Positions 10,693 to 25,016 are shown, counted from the first letter of the stretch. The stretch: 64,000 bases of DNA from Chaunax sp. Z400 (GCA_037577475.1 CM075183.1:20351781-20415780); one strand, 5' to 3'. Notes: generated by a model from the sequence alone, not told the origin. Numbers and translations: made by a program.

Positions 10693-10765
10693 TTTAGAGG
10701 GAATCAAACCCTCAACCCCAGCAGTGTTAGCGCCTCGCTCCACCAGCTGAGTGACAGAAGAAGCT
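10693..10765 (-). pseudogene. tRNA-derived pseudogene or SINE head (Val-AAC-like)
   Basis: On the minus strand an A-box-like stretch (CTCAGCTGGTGGAGCG) precedes GGCG-CTAACAC-TGCT, an anticodon-arm-like hairpin with two wobble pairs, and then a B box GGTTTGATTCC with a T-stem-like GAGGG/CCCTC. Order and spacing fit a tRNA cloverleaf with AAC at the anticodon position. The acceptor ends do not pair convincingly, so it is a pseudogene or the head of a tRNA-derived SINE, not a working tRNA. No SINE body or poly(A) is obvious downstream. Confidence 0.55.
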
Positions 10766-11029
10766 TCCTGTGTCTCAGTAGGACTCAGCTGACGGAGCTG
10801 CACTGACTTTGAATCGACTCCTCCGCCCACTTCCCACCTCCCTTTTGTTTTGGGTGTGTGGGTGACTGGGTGGCTGAGTGGATGGATGTGTTTGTGGGGT
10901 TGAGTGACAGACAGATGACTTCATTGGGTGGTCTGGGCTGCCATAACCTTTGGGTGGTGCAGCAGTGGTCCATCCAGCCCAGAGGTAGTGTGCATTGAAA
11001 TTTGTTGTCATAACATGATGTCATTTTTT

Positions 11030-11140
11030 TTCTTGTAAAAATACAACTTTATTCTTGTAATAATTAGACTTTTTCTTAACTACAACTTTGTTCTTCTAAG
11101 ATTACAACTTAATTCACATAAAATTTCAACTTTATTCTGT
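11030..11140. repeat. Degenerate tandem repeat (ATTACAACTTTATTCTTGT-like units)
   Basis: Four to five divergent units of about 22-26 bases, each with ACAACTT(T/A)(A/G)TTC. The pattern is common in fish introns. A similar degenerate pattern (CTCATAAATTT...) is seen at 62580-62670. Confidence 0.6.
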
Positions 11141-12727
11141 CGAAACTAGCCTGAACTAGCCTTTTAGTTGCCTCAAGTCGAAAATGAGGGAAAAGAATTA
11201 CCGTATTTGCTGTAATAGACAGGGCTAGTTTTGGTTTCCCATACTTGTCATTCATTTAAAACCTCCAAGTGTGAACATAAAACCTCATTGAGCTAATGCT
11301 GCATAGCCTTTCGGCCATTTTGCTGGACCTCAGCTGTTGTGTCTCCAAATTATCTTGGAAATTTATTTAAATTTTAGCTGGTTTCCTGCTCAGACTCGAG
11401 CTTTATGTTTCAGTGAACATACTGAGAGAGGAAAACCTTAAGGAGCTGCTCCAAAGTGTGTGTAGGGGGTGACACAGCTGTTGGCACAGAGGAAACATCA
11501 CACACGGGTGAGGAGGAATGGTGGGGAGAGGGGAGGAGGCATAACGGGAAGGAGAGGAAGGAGTAAAGAGTTGGAGAGAATGATTCTGCACCACCTGATC
11601 GGTTAGGTAGTCGTCCAGAAATGTGCTTTTTTTCACTGGTTTTGACCCAGTTGGATGTGAGATGATGGTTTGTGATTGTTTGTTGTTTATCGTTGGTGAC
11701 GAATGAGGCGTTTAAGGACTAGTGATGCTCTTGGACATCTCAGATTTGAAAGTGTCAGAAGTGTTCTAATAAATTTGTACGAAAATGAATAGAAGCCAAT
11801 GAATACCAGGAAAAAAATAGTTTCTCGAACGCAAGAGCGAAGTTTACAGATTGTCTTGATGAAAAATGTGCATGATTGCAACAAATGATTATTGGCTGTA
11901 TTTATCAATTAATCAATTTGGCTTTAAGCTGTCAGAAACTTGTGAAAATGGCCGTCATGTGTGTTCAAATGATGTTTTATCTCACTAACAGCGCAATAAA
12001 AACAACGATTTTTCATTTTTGATTATTTTTTACTATGATGTATAGCCAAAAAAACATCAAATCTCCCCATTTAAATATCTGGAATCAACAAAAAATCGAT
12101 AATATTTGCTGAAAAATTACCTTATAAATTGGCCGTATGTGGGATAAAACTGTTAGGGTTGTAAAAAAGTAACTTTGGTGCATCTCTGTTAAACAGAACA
12201 GATACTGTAACCCTCCTAATGTCGCAGCTTTGCTGCAGGGTCTTTAATTCTTGGAGGTAGATTGATGTGATAAACCTGATAAGATGCAGAGAAACAGTGG
12301 AGAATGTGTCTAAATGACATTTAACACAAGGCTGTTGCTGAACTGTTAGCCTGCAGCGCCTCCATGTATTTAAACAGAGGTGATGTCAGAAACATAAGAG
12401 ACGGTTCTGGTGCAGAAAAGATGCTGCAAACCTGCATACTTCCATCGTGCAAACATGACAAATGGTGCAGAGACAACCATTTACTCCCCCCTTTCCTCTC
12501 CTCTTCTCCCCCTCCCTCCCCCGTGTTGAATTCCTCCAGAGCTTGGCAGGACTTGTCTGGTTGTCTCCCACTCCCTGCAGGTGCTATAGGCTGGAACATT
12601 CCAGAAGGCTAAGTGAGGCTTGATTTGTAGTTGCTAGACCCCCCCTCCCCAAACTCAACAACTCAATGAGACCCCACCTCCGCCCTCCTTTCCCTTCTGC
12701 CCTCCTCCCTCCCTCCCCAGATTATTA
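11141..12727. other. No gene seen
   Basis: Unique intronic sequence. About 11890-11960 (TTATCAATTAATCAATTT) may be a further short remnant of the family at 2728. The pyrimidine-rich stretches 12480-12520 and 12650-12730 give chance ORFs only. Confidence 0.45.
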
Positions 12728-12754
12728 CCCCCCCCCCACACACACACACACACC
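12728..12754. repeat. Poly(C) plus (CA)n
   Basis: A C run running directly into about nine CA units. Confidence 0.85.
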
Positions 12755-12953
12755 CCTTTCCTATCACTTTTAGCCCTCGTTGCTTCTACGAGGCTGATGA
12801 ACCAGTTGCTTTGTGGTATGATTGTGAGTGGTGGTCCCCAACAGCCTCTTCACCCGTCCTCCACCCGTCCACAGCCCAATCCTGTCTTTCATTCTGCTTT
12901 TTTCTGAGTATAAATAAATAGATAAATAAATGTATTATAAAGGTGCAGCTTGC

Positions 12954-12973
12954 GGGGGGGGGGGGGGGGGGGG
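12954..12973. repeat. Poly(G) tract, 20 G
   Basis: An uninterrupted run of G on the sense strand of the intron. It could form G-quadruplex structure, and long homopolymers are also assembly-error prone. Confidence 0.95.
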
Positions 12974-14057
12974 AGAGACAGGTGAGTCGGTTTTCAGGCT
13001 TGCCTGGAAGATGATATGAATCCGTGATTAATTTTTTTATTTTTGTGAACTGTTAGCCTCGGTGGAGGTCTGAGCTCTCCGAGGCTTTTGTTTTAAACAG
13101 TTTGGTTGATTTGGGTCAGGATGAGATTAGTCGAGTTTGTGGAAAAGTTCCGACGTTGTTCTGCAAGATAAAGAACCGACTGGTAAATCTGGAGTGAGTG
13201 TGTTTGCGGTCATTTGTGGTCCATGTCCTGGAGGAGTCGGGATGCAGATGATTGCATCCCTCCTTCTTCTTCTTCTATTCTCTCTTTCACTACCTCTTTG
13301 CTACCTCTGTGCACTTACCTCTCATTTCTTTGCATGTTTTCAAATCTGGAATAACCCTTTTCCTTTCCTCCCTCCAGTTTCACGCCAGGTTTAAATACTT
13401 AAGTGCATTAGGAAACCTATAAACCTCATATAGCAGGTTTAACGTACTGCTGAAAAGCCCCTGTTGTTTCTCTCCCACGCCCACAGCTAAGACTCCACTA
13501 CCTGTGTGGTGCTTACATGCATTCATGCATGCTTGCTTATAAAATAGTATGTCTCTGTGTTTGTGTTGCTCTTGTACTGCAGGTGGGATTTTTTTTTTTA
13601 CTGGGAAATACCCTCACCAAAACTACTGAGGAAGACGCACTGGCCTCTTAGCAGTTTATATGACAGCACAGATCTGGAGATCAGTGAAACCAAAGACTGC
13701 ACAATAATGACACATTAACAACACAATGCATCTATATTTTTCATTCAAGTTTTCAAGGGACAAACGTTTGCACAACCTGCAAATTAATACCACGAATGAC
13801 AAAGATGACCTGAATGATATTTATTTAGGATTCACAGAACTTTGCGAGACCTATAGATCTCGGGAATGTTACACAATCTCTGCTATGTTTAAGTAAAAAA
13901 AGGTTTTTAAAACATCCAAAAGCCCCAGAGTGAGATTAGTGTTGGTGTAACTGTTGACAGACGCCGTCTTCTGCCCTCCTTTTCCTGTCACTTCATCTGT
14001 GTGTTGGTCTTTCTCTTGGTAACAGTGTTTGCGTTGGGCATTCCCTCTCACAGAACG
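12974..14057. other. No gene seen
   Basis: Unique intronic sequence; small ORFs here have no recognisable domain. Confidence 0.45.
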
Positions 14058-14090
14058 CCATCCATCCATCCATCCATCCATCCATCCATC
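14058..14090. repeat. (ATCC)n microsatellite
   Basis: About eight CATC/ATCC units. Confidence 0.95.
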
Positions 14091-15184
14091 AAAATGAATG
14101 CTGCAGCGTTGCCTTTCCTAGTCGTCATGGTCAAACAGCCTGAAAAGTCTTGTTTGGAACAATTGATGAGGATGATTGAAATGTGATGAAGTTACTTGGC
14201 TGTTGCTGCTCTTCAATAGCTCCTATTAACAGTCGATGTAGCATCCAAGGCCTTTATCAGGCCTGTGGTTGGGAGTCTTGGCAGCTCTGGCACAAACTTG
14301 AGCTTTTGCCAAACTGTCAAATTAGTCGGTCTGTGTCGCGATTCAAGAGCCAGTTTAAATATTGTGGCAACAAACGGCAGGACAGGACAAGGAAACAATT
14401 ACACGTCAGCTCATGATCCTCCTCCATCTGCCGAGCCACACATCCCCTCCTCTGACGAAGCGAACGCTGTCAGTTTGTCACCCGATTGGTCGCGGTGAAC
14501 TCCAGAGGCCAGAGGTCGTCTGAGCACAAAGGCAGCAGGGGCTCACGGCCGCATCGATGGCTTAACATTCCATCGCCAGCTCTCCAGATTTCTTTATCAC
14601 ACTCCGTCCTTTCTGCCTCTCATGAAAGGGAGACGAGCTAAAACAGCAGCGATAAAGAGGGGAGGGAAGAACGGGGGGGTTATTCTATCTATCTGCCAGC
14701 CCTTGGGGGGTGTTGTGGAGGTCTTTTAGGCTTGTCAGAGAGGGGCTGAGGTGGGGCAGTGTTTGGCTGGCTGGGAGCCTGGTGGGAGTGCTGTCTTAGC
14801 TTGTTCGACGTGCCCGGTCCCTTCTCCTTAATGCCATCGCTCCCTCAGGGCTGTTTGCACTTCAGAAGGATTAGACCTCCAATCTACCTCTCATTTGTGT
14901 GGTTTCTCCTCCGTCTGTCTTTCATTCTACCTTTTCTGGCTTCATTTAGTTGTTCTTGGATCTTTTCAAACTCTACACCTGCTGCTCCTTTCTTTACATT
15001 TTCATTCTAATACCACAATATTGACCTATTTTACTCCTCAAAGTCGCTGATATTTTATGTATTAACACTGTGTAAAGTGGCTTTGTTAAATGTTAGACGG
15101 ATTCTGCACTTCCCCTCAGCTCTACCATACATTTGAGCTTCTTTCAGCTTTGGTTTTAGCAGCTTTAAAAGCCCACCAAACAAC

Positions 15185-15385
15185 AGACACACACAGGTAG
15201 CGACTAGCTGGTGATCATGTTTTAGCAATTAGCAGCTAAAGAGCTAGATATTTTTCTAAGGAGTTGGTGGAGACCAAAAACAGAGCTAAAAGGAGAGTGA
15301 ATATTGGATTTAAAGTCATCAGTGGGACAGAAACTTGTCTTCAAATGAGCGTTCATGTTGCTCCTTGTCTGCTAACAATTAGCCG
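15185..15385 (+). mobile_element. Dispersed repeat fragment (GGTGGAGACCAAAAACAGAG family), copy 1
   Basis: The 36-base core at about 15262-15297 recurs almost unchanged at 61391-61430 (GTGGAGACCAAAAACAGAGC then TAAAAGGAG). The flanks here (GCTAGATATTTTTCTAAGGAG before; GTGAATATTGGATTTA after) resemble a repeat widely seen in percomorph fish. There is no coding capacity. Confidence 0.65.
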
Positions 15386-18300
15386 TAACCAATTTTAAAG
15401 GTGATGAAAACGCTAATACTCAAGCTTCAAAATAAAATACCATCAGGATTTCCTTCACAAGCTCTACTGCAATCTTTTGTTGATGTTGATTTTAAAACTG
15501 AAACCATGGATACGTAACCCCCCCTCAGGGACTTTAAGGTTGGTTTGAAGTAAGGGAGCCTGACAGGTTCAATTCCTGCTTTGCTTTGATGCTCTTGCTT
15601 TTTCACCTGCAACATCATTACTTTGGCATTAGACGCCAACATCAGCCCTTTAAGTCAAACACTTTTGGTCTTCACTGCAATTATCATATGCATGCCTGTG
15701 CAGAGGAAACACATCTTCTTTTGTTTGTCAGTTTTACGTGGTGGGGGTCTGAACAGCTGCCCCTGTTGGGACAATGTGAGTGTGTGTTTGAGTGGCCTTG
15801 TAATTATCATTAATGTTCTTTAATCGAGACGTTAATTACATCTTCAGTCCACATTATTGTCATTATTGTGGGTAATAAAGGTGCAGGTGCACATAGTTGC
15901 CCATTTTGTAGCATCCTGACATCTGTGGCCGGCAGCTAATGCAAACCAAACCAAAACAAATGTGTGCACAGCGCTTATATCCTGTTTCACTTTGCCTTTA
16001 GCATGCTAGTGTTGGCTGTGACTCAACTCAAAACTGTTTCGTTAAAGCTTAAAAAGCAATTTAGCAATCACAGACACAACATTTGAAGCAAGAGAGTATT
16101 TATATAAGATTTTAAAGCTTTATATCTTCTTTACTCTTTGCTCATGTTGTTGTTTTTTTTATTTTGCCATGTTTTTTCTGCAGCCCTTTGACACATGCAT
16201 TGTGATATTGAGCTACGCTGCGGACCGTTGTAAAAAATGTGGCGCCTACATTACCCACAATGCCATTCAGTTACTGGCAGTTCGGTCAGCACTCCATGTG
16301 TGTTAGGCTAGTAACGGCTAATGTGTCCTTGAGCCGTTAGCATGCAGCAGATTAAAAATCTTCTTCAAAAACTAAATATTCTCATTAAAAATTAGTTGTT
16401 TTAAAAAAAAATCTTTGGAAACAAAACGTTTCCTGCATTTTTCCTTGGTTGATTTCATGGATCGTTTTCCTTTACCCATAGATACTGTATCTATGGGGAG
16501 CAGCACACTAATATAGGAACACTATCATTGGAACATCAGATGTGTCAGATACTGTATGCTATTATAGCCTCACTGTGTCTGTGCCTGTCCCTGTAATTAA
16601 GCCCTGTTTTTTGTCTCACACTCAGCCTTCGAACTCTGTATCATCCAGGCAGCCAGGTAATCCAGGCAGCCAGCTAACTACCTTAGCCATACCCCCTTCC
16701 TATCTTCTGTGAGCCTCTTTAGAATGACAGAACGCTGGAACACCGGGTTCATACTTTATTGGATGTTTAGACCGTGATGCCGACTTGTCTACATTTGTCT
16801 CGCTTCCCCTTTTGTCATAACTTCACTCAAGTGGTTGCTGAAGTTAATGATGCCACTGCTTTGAGGAGAACACAGCCTCTGGCTATATGGAGGTAGCCCA
16901 GCTTATTGCTGTCTGAGCAGACACATCTATGAAGGCAATAACTTGTAGATGCAATGCCTGATAACATATCTTTATGGAGACGGCTGCTTGTCTGATAGGT
17001 CCCTCCTTATGAAACAGAAACACAGAAACACCACAGATTTGCTAGTCTTTGTTTTTTTCCCCCAGTTTTTCTGTAAAGATTTTTCTCGTTATTTGACTAT
17101 AACCTCAGTTCTCGAGATCTCTTATCACTAAATTAATTTGTGCGAGATCTGATGTTGCTCCTTTTATAATAATAGGATACTACTACAGTCATGGCCTTTA
17201 AAAGGATGCAAAATTTCCAGGCAGCCTAAAATCTATTTAAAATGTCCACATACACACACAATAAGTCATATGTCAATAATCAGCCACTAATCAATGGGAA
17301 ACCTGAGTCTTGGAGGATGAACAGAACTATTCTGTTCTAGCTGAGGTAATCAGATTATCATAGGGGTTCATGGAAAAACCAAACAGTTACCGACCGAATT
17401 AGAGAGTAAATCTAGAATCTCTTAAGGCAAAATGTACAAAAGTTATAAAAAAGTATTTTGACGTTGTGTGGAAACTTTCTCATTTCAATTCTGGCAAATT
17501 TTTTAAATCAGATATTGCAGATATTCTATGGTTCTCTCGCGGTGGTCAAGCCAAAGGCGTGGCCGTTTGTCTTCGCCTGTCCTCACTGAGAAACCTTTGT
17601 CAATCAGCGTCATCTTGGAAACATACATCAAACCTGATCGGTCTCCTGTAGGCCTATCCAGAGGGGGAACATACCACGTCAGTCAGCTGTAATTTGTAGC
17701 TGTGGGAAGCCATCGCTCACACCCTGCCAGCACTGCTCATCATCTGTGGCAGGACTGATGAGCAGCAGTCAGTCTTTACTGACGTTGTGACTCTACAAAG
17801 GACCATCTAAGACCTTTTTGTTTGGTGTTTTATAGAATCGGTCTCATTTCAAACAGGTTCATGAGAGGAACTCCCAGAGCGATACAGGATCCAGTTTACA
17901 GTGATTACTTTTAAAGGCGTTGGAGGAGATGTTTTCAGGGACTTGGTCACTCCGTCCTCTGGCACGCATCCATAAAACAGGCTGCTGTTAGGACCTTCCT
18001 GCGCTAACTCAGGCCTCATACCTGGGCTGTGTGATTGTAAGGCAACTTTAGGCAGGTGCAATGCTAACGTCAAACGTGACAAAGAGCTCCTTCTGTGCCC
18101 GGTGTCCTTAAATCACTGTCAACTTTTAAGTGATTTCTAAAGAAAGTGATAAATAGTCTTGTCTATAGAGGCATGATGCCGCTTTAAAACACAGAGGCAG
18201 TTTAAAGAGATTTACAGGTGAACCTTTAAAGGCAAAAAAGTCTAAATAAATACATGGGAGAAATTATCCACATCTAGATAGCAAACAAACAAACAAAATA

Positions 18301-20602
18301 GTCAATAAATTCATTGTTAGATGGATCATAATGCTTCTCAGAGCTGCACACTCACACCATGCAGCTCCTTAGCCTGAAAACATCTACTAAGCCAGTTAAG
18401 AAAGGTTGGGTTGCTCATTGTAGCACCCGGACTGAAGGGCCGAGCAGCTTAGCGCTACCTGGTACTGTTCCTTTCAGCCTCACCCTGAGCCTGGTGCTCT
18501 TAGCTTTAACTCCCATTCATTACAGGGCGAAGGGCCTCAGCCAGGCCTCTGGCTGTGTTCCCTGTTGCCCACCGGGGGCCTCAAACGGCCGCTAATGAGG
18601 GGGGGGACAGATGATCATTGTGTCGACTTAATGCTGCAAAACAGAAGGAATTTAATGATGCTGTTAGTTTGTAAATGTCTCACATCTTTAAGGTGCTTTG
18701 TGCCGTATGGTGGCCACTTTCCGTAACTGTGAGACAGTCACCGGTGTCGGTGTGTTTGTCAACAGTGCAGTTGCCCTTTATATTTATTTAGCCGGCTCCT
18801 CTTGTGCCTAAAATAGCCCACTGGCTCAGCCACTAGCTGTCCTGAGAGCAGCTTCAACTGAGGGCCAAGTGGAAGGGAGCGAGGCGATGTTTCATTATTC
18901 CTGTGACAAACATTAAAACGCTAATTAAAGGAGAAGTTTCAAAAACAACATGATGCTCCAGGACCTGGTCTATGGACTTATTTATGTCTATTCAGTGTTT
19001 ATTATTCACTCTGAGTAAAGTGGAAGTACGTCTATAAGTCAACATGAAGTGAAAGATTCACTGACAACCAAGATGCAACATGAAAAGCTGATTGATTAAG
19101 CCAATTATTATAATTATAATCTGTTGATCTTCTGATTATATTCACAATTTATGTGCATAAAATGTCAAAAACTCAAGATAATAAGACGAGTGCAGTAGAA
19201 AAAAAATCTACCGCCATCAAATAGAAAATTAAAAGTGATTAATAGATGATTAAAACATTTATGCCGACGTCTGTATTTGAGCCGTCATGATAAGCATATT
19301 ATTAAGTTCCATGACAATTAGGAGCAAAAAAAAAAAAAAGTGCATCAGCAATCAGCCCAATATGGACAAAAACTATGTAGCCTTATCATAAATATACTTA
19401 ATAAGTGTTGATTATTTGATTTTTCAGCTCTATGTCAGGAAATAATGCTTAAAAAAAGTTACATCATACGATTTTATGTTGATCTATTTGTGCGTTAGTG
19501 CTTGTTAGAGAGGAGAGAACAGAGAATCGAGTCATGTTGTGTAAAGATTCATGGCTTTGGGGCCCAACTTTTCAACATGAAGGTGTCTGATGCCCTCAAA
19601 CACTGAACGACACGGAGACACAGATATAATTGATAAGCCGTCATCAGTAGATGAAACCTGCAGGCTCAAACACATCGAAGGAGACGGTATGTCTCTTTCT
19701 TACTGATACGCAGGGTTAAGATACTTTTTCTTGGCGTTTTGCAGCACTGAAGACAAAGAACAAGATTTTGTTCTTTTACTCTTTTTGCAAACATGAGGTG
19801 AACTGGAGGGTAACAAATCCTTTTATTTTTTCTTTTCCGACTCTTTGCCTTCATATTTTTGTCTCTGTTACGGTTGAAACTCTGCACACAGTGATGTCGG
19901 CGCTGAGCGATAACTTCACAGATACACTGCATTTCAGCTTGTGTAATAGCATCAGCAGGTATTTGCAATATTTTGTACACAGCATAAGCTTATTAAGTTC
20001 ATATTTCAAAATCACGTCTGCTCCTATGGCCTCGTTGAGCGACTCTCCGCCAAGTATGAAAAAGCTCCAAGAATTAGAATGTGAATCAATTTTTATTTGA
20101 TTTGTTTGATTTGTTTTGATTTTATTTGACAGTTCCTGCTCCTAAAAAAGGAGATTTGGCTGCTTTTTATCACCTTACATTGTAATGAATTGAATATTTT
20201 TAGGTTTTTGACTGATGCTTGTATTTGATGACGTAATCTTGAGCTTTCTTACTGGTTGTTTCTGATGTTTTATAGACAAAGTGACTAAATGATGATAAAA
20301 GTGATCCTCAGCTCCAAACCTTCACACTTGTTCAATGTTCCTCATCCAGGAAGCAACATATTTCTAACGCAGAACATTCCTGAGGTCAGTTTGTGACTTG
20401 AAAAGACGAGGCTCTAATGAAGTGTAACTGAGAAGCTGTTGTCGTGACCTTTCAGCAGTGACCTCTCCTAAAGCGTCATGTTCTGCGCCGCTTTTCCTCG
20501 GTTCATCCTGCAGGTGAGCGTCGCACCTTTTCCTCCAGGAAACTTCAGGCATTCCTGATCCAGATGACATTTAGGATTCTGGAATCCGTGACAGGCTTTT
20601 TC
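15386..20602. other. No gene seen
   Basis: About 5.2 kb of unique, moderately AT-rich intron. AT-rich palindromic-looking sequence at 19090-19260 may be a decayed repeat. Overlapping opposite-strand ORFs at 19666-20100 have no recognisable domain and no paired splice sites. Confidence 0.45.
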
Positions 20603-20731
20603 GGGGGGGGGGGACAGGTCTGGGCTTAGGTCCCATCAGCCTGTGAGGACGGCCAGGGGCGACATGAGCATTCCTCGTCATCTCCATAGCTACGACCCCC
20701 CCCCCCCCACACACACACACACACACACACC
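20603..20731. repeat. Poly(G) then poly(C)/(CA)n cluster
   Basis: A G run at 20603-20613 and, about 85 bases on, a C run (20696-20708) passing into about 11 CA units. The G and C runs are complementary and could pair. Confidence 0.85.
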
Positions 20732-23700
20732 CCTCTCGACCCCCCCACCTCCTACCCCCACTGCCCTCCAGCTCCTTGAAGAGGTCACACACCTGTCTGC
20801 ACCTCTTCTTTCCTTTCCTCACCTTCCCCTCTTCCCTCCATCCCCTTCTCTTTTCATTTCTCTCCCCCCTTTCTCCCTTCTATTGACTCATTGACCTCGT
20901 TGATATTTTGTCATTAAGTTCAAACGATGCACATTAACATTAGTAAATCATATCATTTTTTTTATCTTGACGTCGGCCTTACAGAATCTCCAGAAGTCTT
21001 CAGAAGAACAATATCTACTGTAATATTAGATATGAAAACCTTATCATGTCTAAAATGGCTTTAATATACATTTCAAGTCCAGATTCAACATTTTCTTTTT
21101 GATGAAAAGTCTCAGCAGGTGTTTTATTCATATACGTTTCATATAGCTGCTGAGAGGACAGGTGTAATCCTACACATAAAAGGCCTCTGGACCTCTGTAT
21201 GTTTAGTCTTGAAGATGTTTTGTCTGGTCTGTAAAGACTCACAGACATGTGTGTTCGGTCACAGAGCATCTTTGAGACTACACATTCCAGCTGTTTTACC
21301 AGATATCAAATAACCCAGATAATACCTGAGAACATCGTAGACATTCCAGCGTCTTGTTTCTCTCTGCGTTTCTTCTCCTCTCCATTCGTATCCTCGAGCA
21401 GATGGCTTCATGAGTGAATTCTCCCCCCCTACAGAGAAAAGAAAAGCCATATTTTTTTTTAAATGACTACAATACCCATAAATCCATGTGTGTGAGAGCC
21501 TAATTCCTAGGTCACTGTGAAAAGCTGTGAAGGGTCAAAGTGGGAGCTGGAGGTCAGAGGCGACCGAGCGCCAGCAGGTAGACTGTGTGGTTTGTAACTA
21601 ATGGTGCACAAAGGTCACCATTCAAAAGACTTCAGTCACCCAACGTTACATTATCTTCAGGAATTTATTGGTTCGATAAGACAAGAGCACCTTTGCATTT
21701 TAGGATTCGACTTGTAGACACAGCATCTCATGAAGGTGACGTCTTCTGACCCTCACAGAGGTCAAAGTTGTATCTGTTTATTGAGTTGAAGTGTGTTTTC
21801 TTAGGCTTGTAGCTGATAAGAGGGGAGATGACTGATGGACGTATGGTTGCTGGAGTTACCTCCAGGGTTTCAAAGAGCCCAACAGGAAGTGACCACGGAT
21901 TCACCTGTTGACGGGACGGGTATGTGGGGCTGTAAATCTAAAATTCCCCAAACTCTAATGTTTCAAAAATGGCCCCTACTTTTTTGTTGAAAGTGACACC
22001 TGCTGGCTGCTCACAGGTCTGTTATTTTGTCAAGAAACAGGCCTTAATTATGCAGAATTCTTTCAAAAGCATCGTCATTATAGTTTTAGCAGTGTCTTGC
22101 TTCTGTCAGTGTATTTCAATCAGGAGAGACCAGTGGTTGAAGTAAATAAGAATGTTTATTACATCATATCATATGTGATAATTAGTATGTTTAAAAGTCT
22201 TTAGTGTCAGAAAGTCTTTGGCGCTTAGACTCTTCAGGGGGATTAAGATCGAAGGGCATCTGTCCTGAGCAGCAGCAAGATATATATCCCCCCCTTTGGA
22301 GTGCAGACACTGGTGGTGGTGGCTGATGACCCTGATGAATGATGAAGTTGGTGGATCTTTGAAGACTGGGCGGTGATGGGGAGGTGGAGGATGCACAAAA
22401 TGGCAGCATGAAAGAACTAGAGGAACAGAGAGAGTCGTATTTAAAAAGACAGCAGCAACATGATAGGCTGATAGATGTGACTGGCTGATGAGAACAGCTG
22501 ATCACTCATTTGACAAACCCAGACCGTGATGCAGGAAAATAAGGATGCATAGATGGGTGAATAACAGAACAGCACGAGAAATAAAGTAAAGCCCAAGTGT
22601 GCAAAGGTTTAGTCTTCCTGACTGAACGTAACGCAAGAGCTTCATTTCTGTAAGGTTCACTTTAGTTGAAGTCGAATTTCTGCCAGGACCTCATTTGTTG
22701 CCATGGACAAAGAAAGATTGAAGCAAAAATGAGTGGAAAAACCTGAAACTGTTGAGGTGATCATGGATGACCTCCAGATGGAGAAGTAAAAATGAGGCCA
22801 AGACATTTTGCTGCTATGACAGGTTGTTTAAGTCCAACACCTGGAGGAAGTCTTGAGTGACAGACCTCGTCGAACTTCTTGAAATGGTCATGGACTGACC
22901 TTTACCTCGATCCCTAAAGATAGCATCAGCTGACGATGACATTAATGAGTCTTTGAAAATGATTTAAGGTGTCATAACTCAGAGGAAAACGCTCAAGGCT
23001 GACAAAGGATTGGACAAGAGAATTGTTGAAGTCTGCAGGTGTTTTGCATAAACTTAGAGGGAATGACTTTGGATGCGATTGCCGATTTTTCGCCAGGAGC
23101 CAAGCCTCTAGCGCTCTTTTAGCACGAAGTTTAACAAAATGCTGCTTTAAGTTAAACCCCATGTGACCTTGATGTGTGTTCAAGGTTCGTTTGGATAATT
23201 GGCGTCCAAAAAGCCTGACCCAGAAAAGATGGATTGAGCAAACAGCGGAAGAAGTTCACAGAGTCGGGGAGGAACAGCCAAATATTGTAGTAACATACCG
23301 AAACTATGCCTCAGATGCTGCTTCTAGTCCGTCATTCTTCTAACTTTGTCTATAGAAAGAACACAATAAGGAAGCAAAGTTGGGCCTGGGGCCCCTTCCT
23401 CATAACTCAGCCTGTTTACGACCAAATTAAACCGATGTTTCTGCCTTCCATCGCCTTAAGAGACTTTCCCATGACGCTCTTTCAAACCATTAGGTCATTG
23501 TTTACGCCCCGACACTTACTACAACCATTCAACATGGCCAACATTCCTGCTTCCTGTTCCTGATGTCAAACATTGCTCTTGGTTTGAGTCTTCAACGTTG
23601 GCGTTACCTGACAGTTCCCATGCTAATGGTTGTCACTGTTCACAGCTTCGTCCCGAAGCTTAAAATAAAGTGTGTTTGGGAGGTAAAACTGCTGATTTAA

Positions 23701-25016
23701 TGAGTGCAGATGTTAGTTTAACATCAGTCAGTCGGCGTACGGCCGTTTAGACTAAAAGGATGCAGCGTAGGTGGCCTCAGAAAGTTGAAAGAGAGAGAAG
23801 AGTTTACCTTAAATAGAACCGATGTTGTCGTGTCACAGTACTAAATACTCAGAAAATGTAGATTCCTCCCCATCTTTCGGTGTTTTGATCCTGAATTTAA
23901 AGGAAAAACCAATAAGTCTGTCTTTAAACAACATCCTGAAGAGGTTTGAATTATTATTATTATTACTATTACTAGATCCTTTCCTCGTGTTCTTTCTAGA
24001 ATATCTTCCAACATCTGTGTGTTTTTTCGTCTTGTTCCTACAGTTGAATGTTTGAGCCACACTGTATGAAAATCTGATTTTAAGAGGTGGTGGAAAAGCA
24101 GTTTTAAAGCATCTCTTAACGGTTAATGATAATTACACTGGGGATCCTTCAGCGGAGCAGCGAGCCGTAGAGGAGATGTAGTTGTACATTTACCCGGTTG
24201 GTCCCTCTTCACTGAGCATTCCATTCCCTCCACTTGTCCCAACCTCTCCACAGATAAGGTCAAAGGTCAACCCGAAGAAGAGACGGGAAAGGGAGGAGGG
24301 GTGGTGGTGGTGGTTGGCAGGGAGTGTCCTTTATTTTCCCTGTATGTTGTGTTAGGTTGGAGGAGGAGGATGTGTTTCTTCTACTGAACTCCCCAGGCAT
24401 GTGGGGTGAACTGACATGCAATGCTTCATGGGTAATTAACCCAAGCAGTTGGATGCGTCACTGATTTGCTCAAGGTCAGGATTTCCACAGAAGTTCATTG
24501 GAGTTAAATGAGGCTTCAGCTTCACTTCTGATATCTGAACTAAAGAAATATGAATGTTTTCCAGTCACAAACATCCCTTTGTGTCGTCTGTACAGATTTT
24601 GACCCACGTTTCTGGTTTATATAGTTTACTGTTGGCTGACTGTAAGGTTGGGATGAATTTTTTAGATGTGGCAGATGTGAAGATTTTCGGAGAATCAAAA
24701 TCTGAATGCAGACATTGTTGCTGCCCCCCCCCTCATTGTTTAGTAGAAGTTGAAGCAGCCTTCAGGCTTGTGGCTGACCATCTTCCTCTGCAGCAGGGCC
24801 TTCTTTTGGGGTCAGGATGCGGGTTCTTCCAGTCTAAATGCAGCGTAATGCCTCTGGAGTGTTAAGTTTGAGATGCTGTCCGATGATTTTGGCCATTTCA
24901 CACTCCTAATCTGAGTAGAACCATTTAAAACACGAATGTGTTTGATTCTCACGAGAGGAGGGGTTTTTTTGGGAATGTTTCAATCAGGAGAGACAAATAA
25001 ATGAAATCAAATTTGA
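20732..25016. other. No gene seen
   Basis: Unique intronic sequence with pyrimidine-rich (20800-20880), GGT-rich (24296-24322) and (TTA)n (23945-23965) patches. No domain-bearing ORF. Confidence 0.45.

Noticed and set aside
19666..20100. Overlapping opposite-strand ORFs of 104 and 110 codons
   Set aside because: They are mutual shadows without domains or splice context. A nested gene is not supported.
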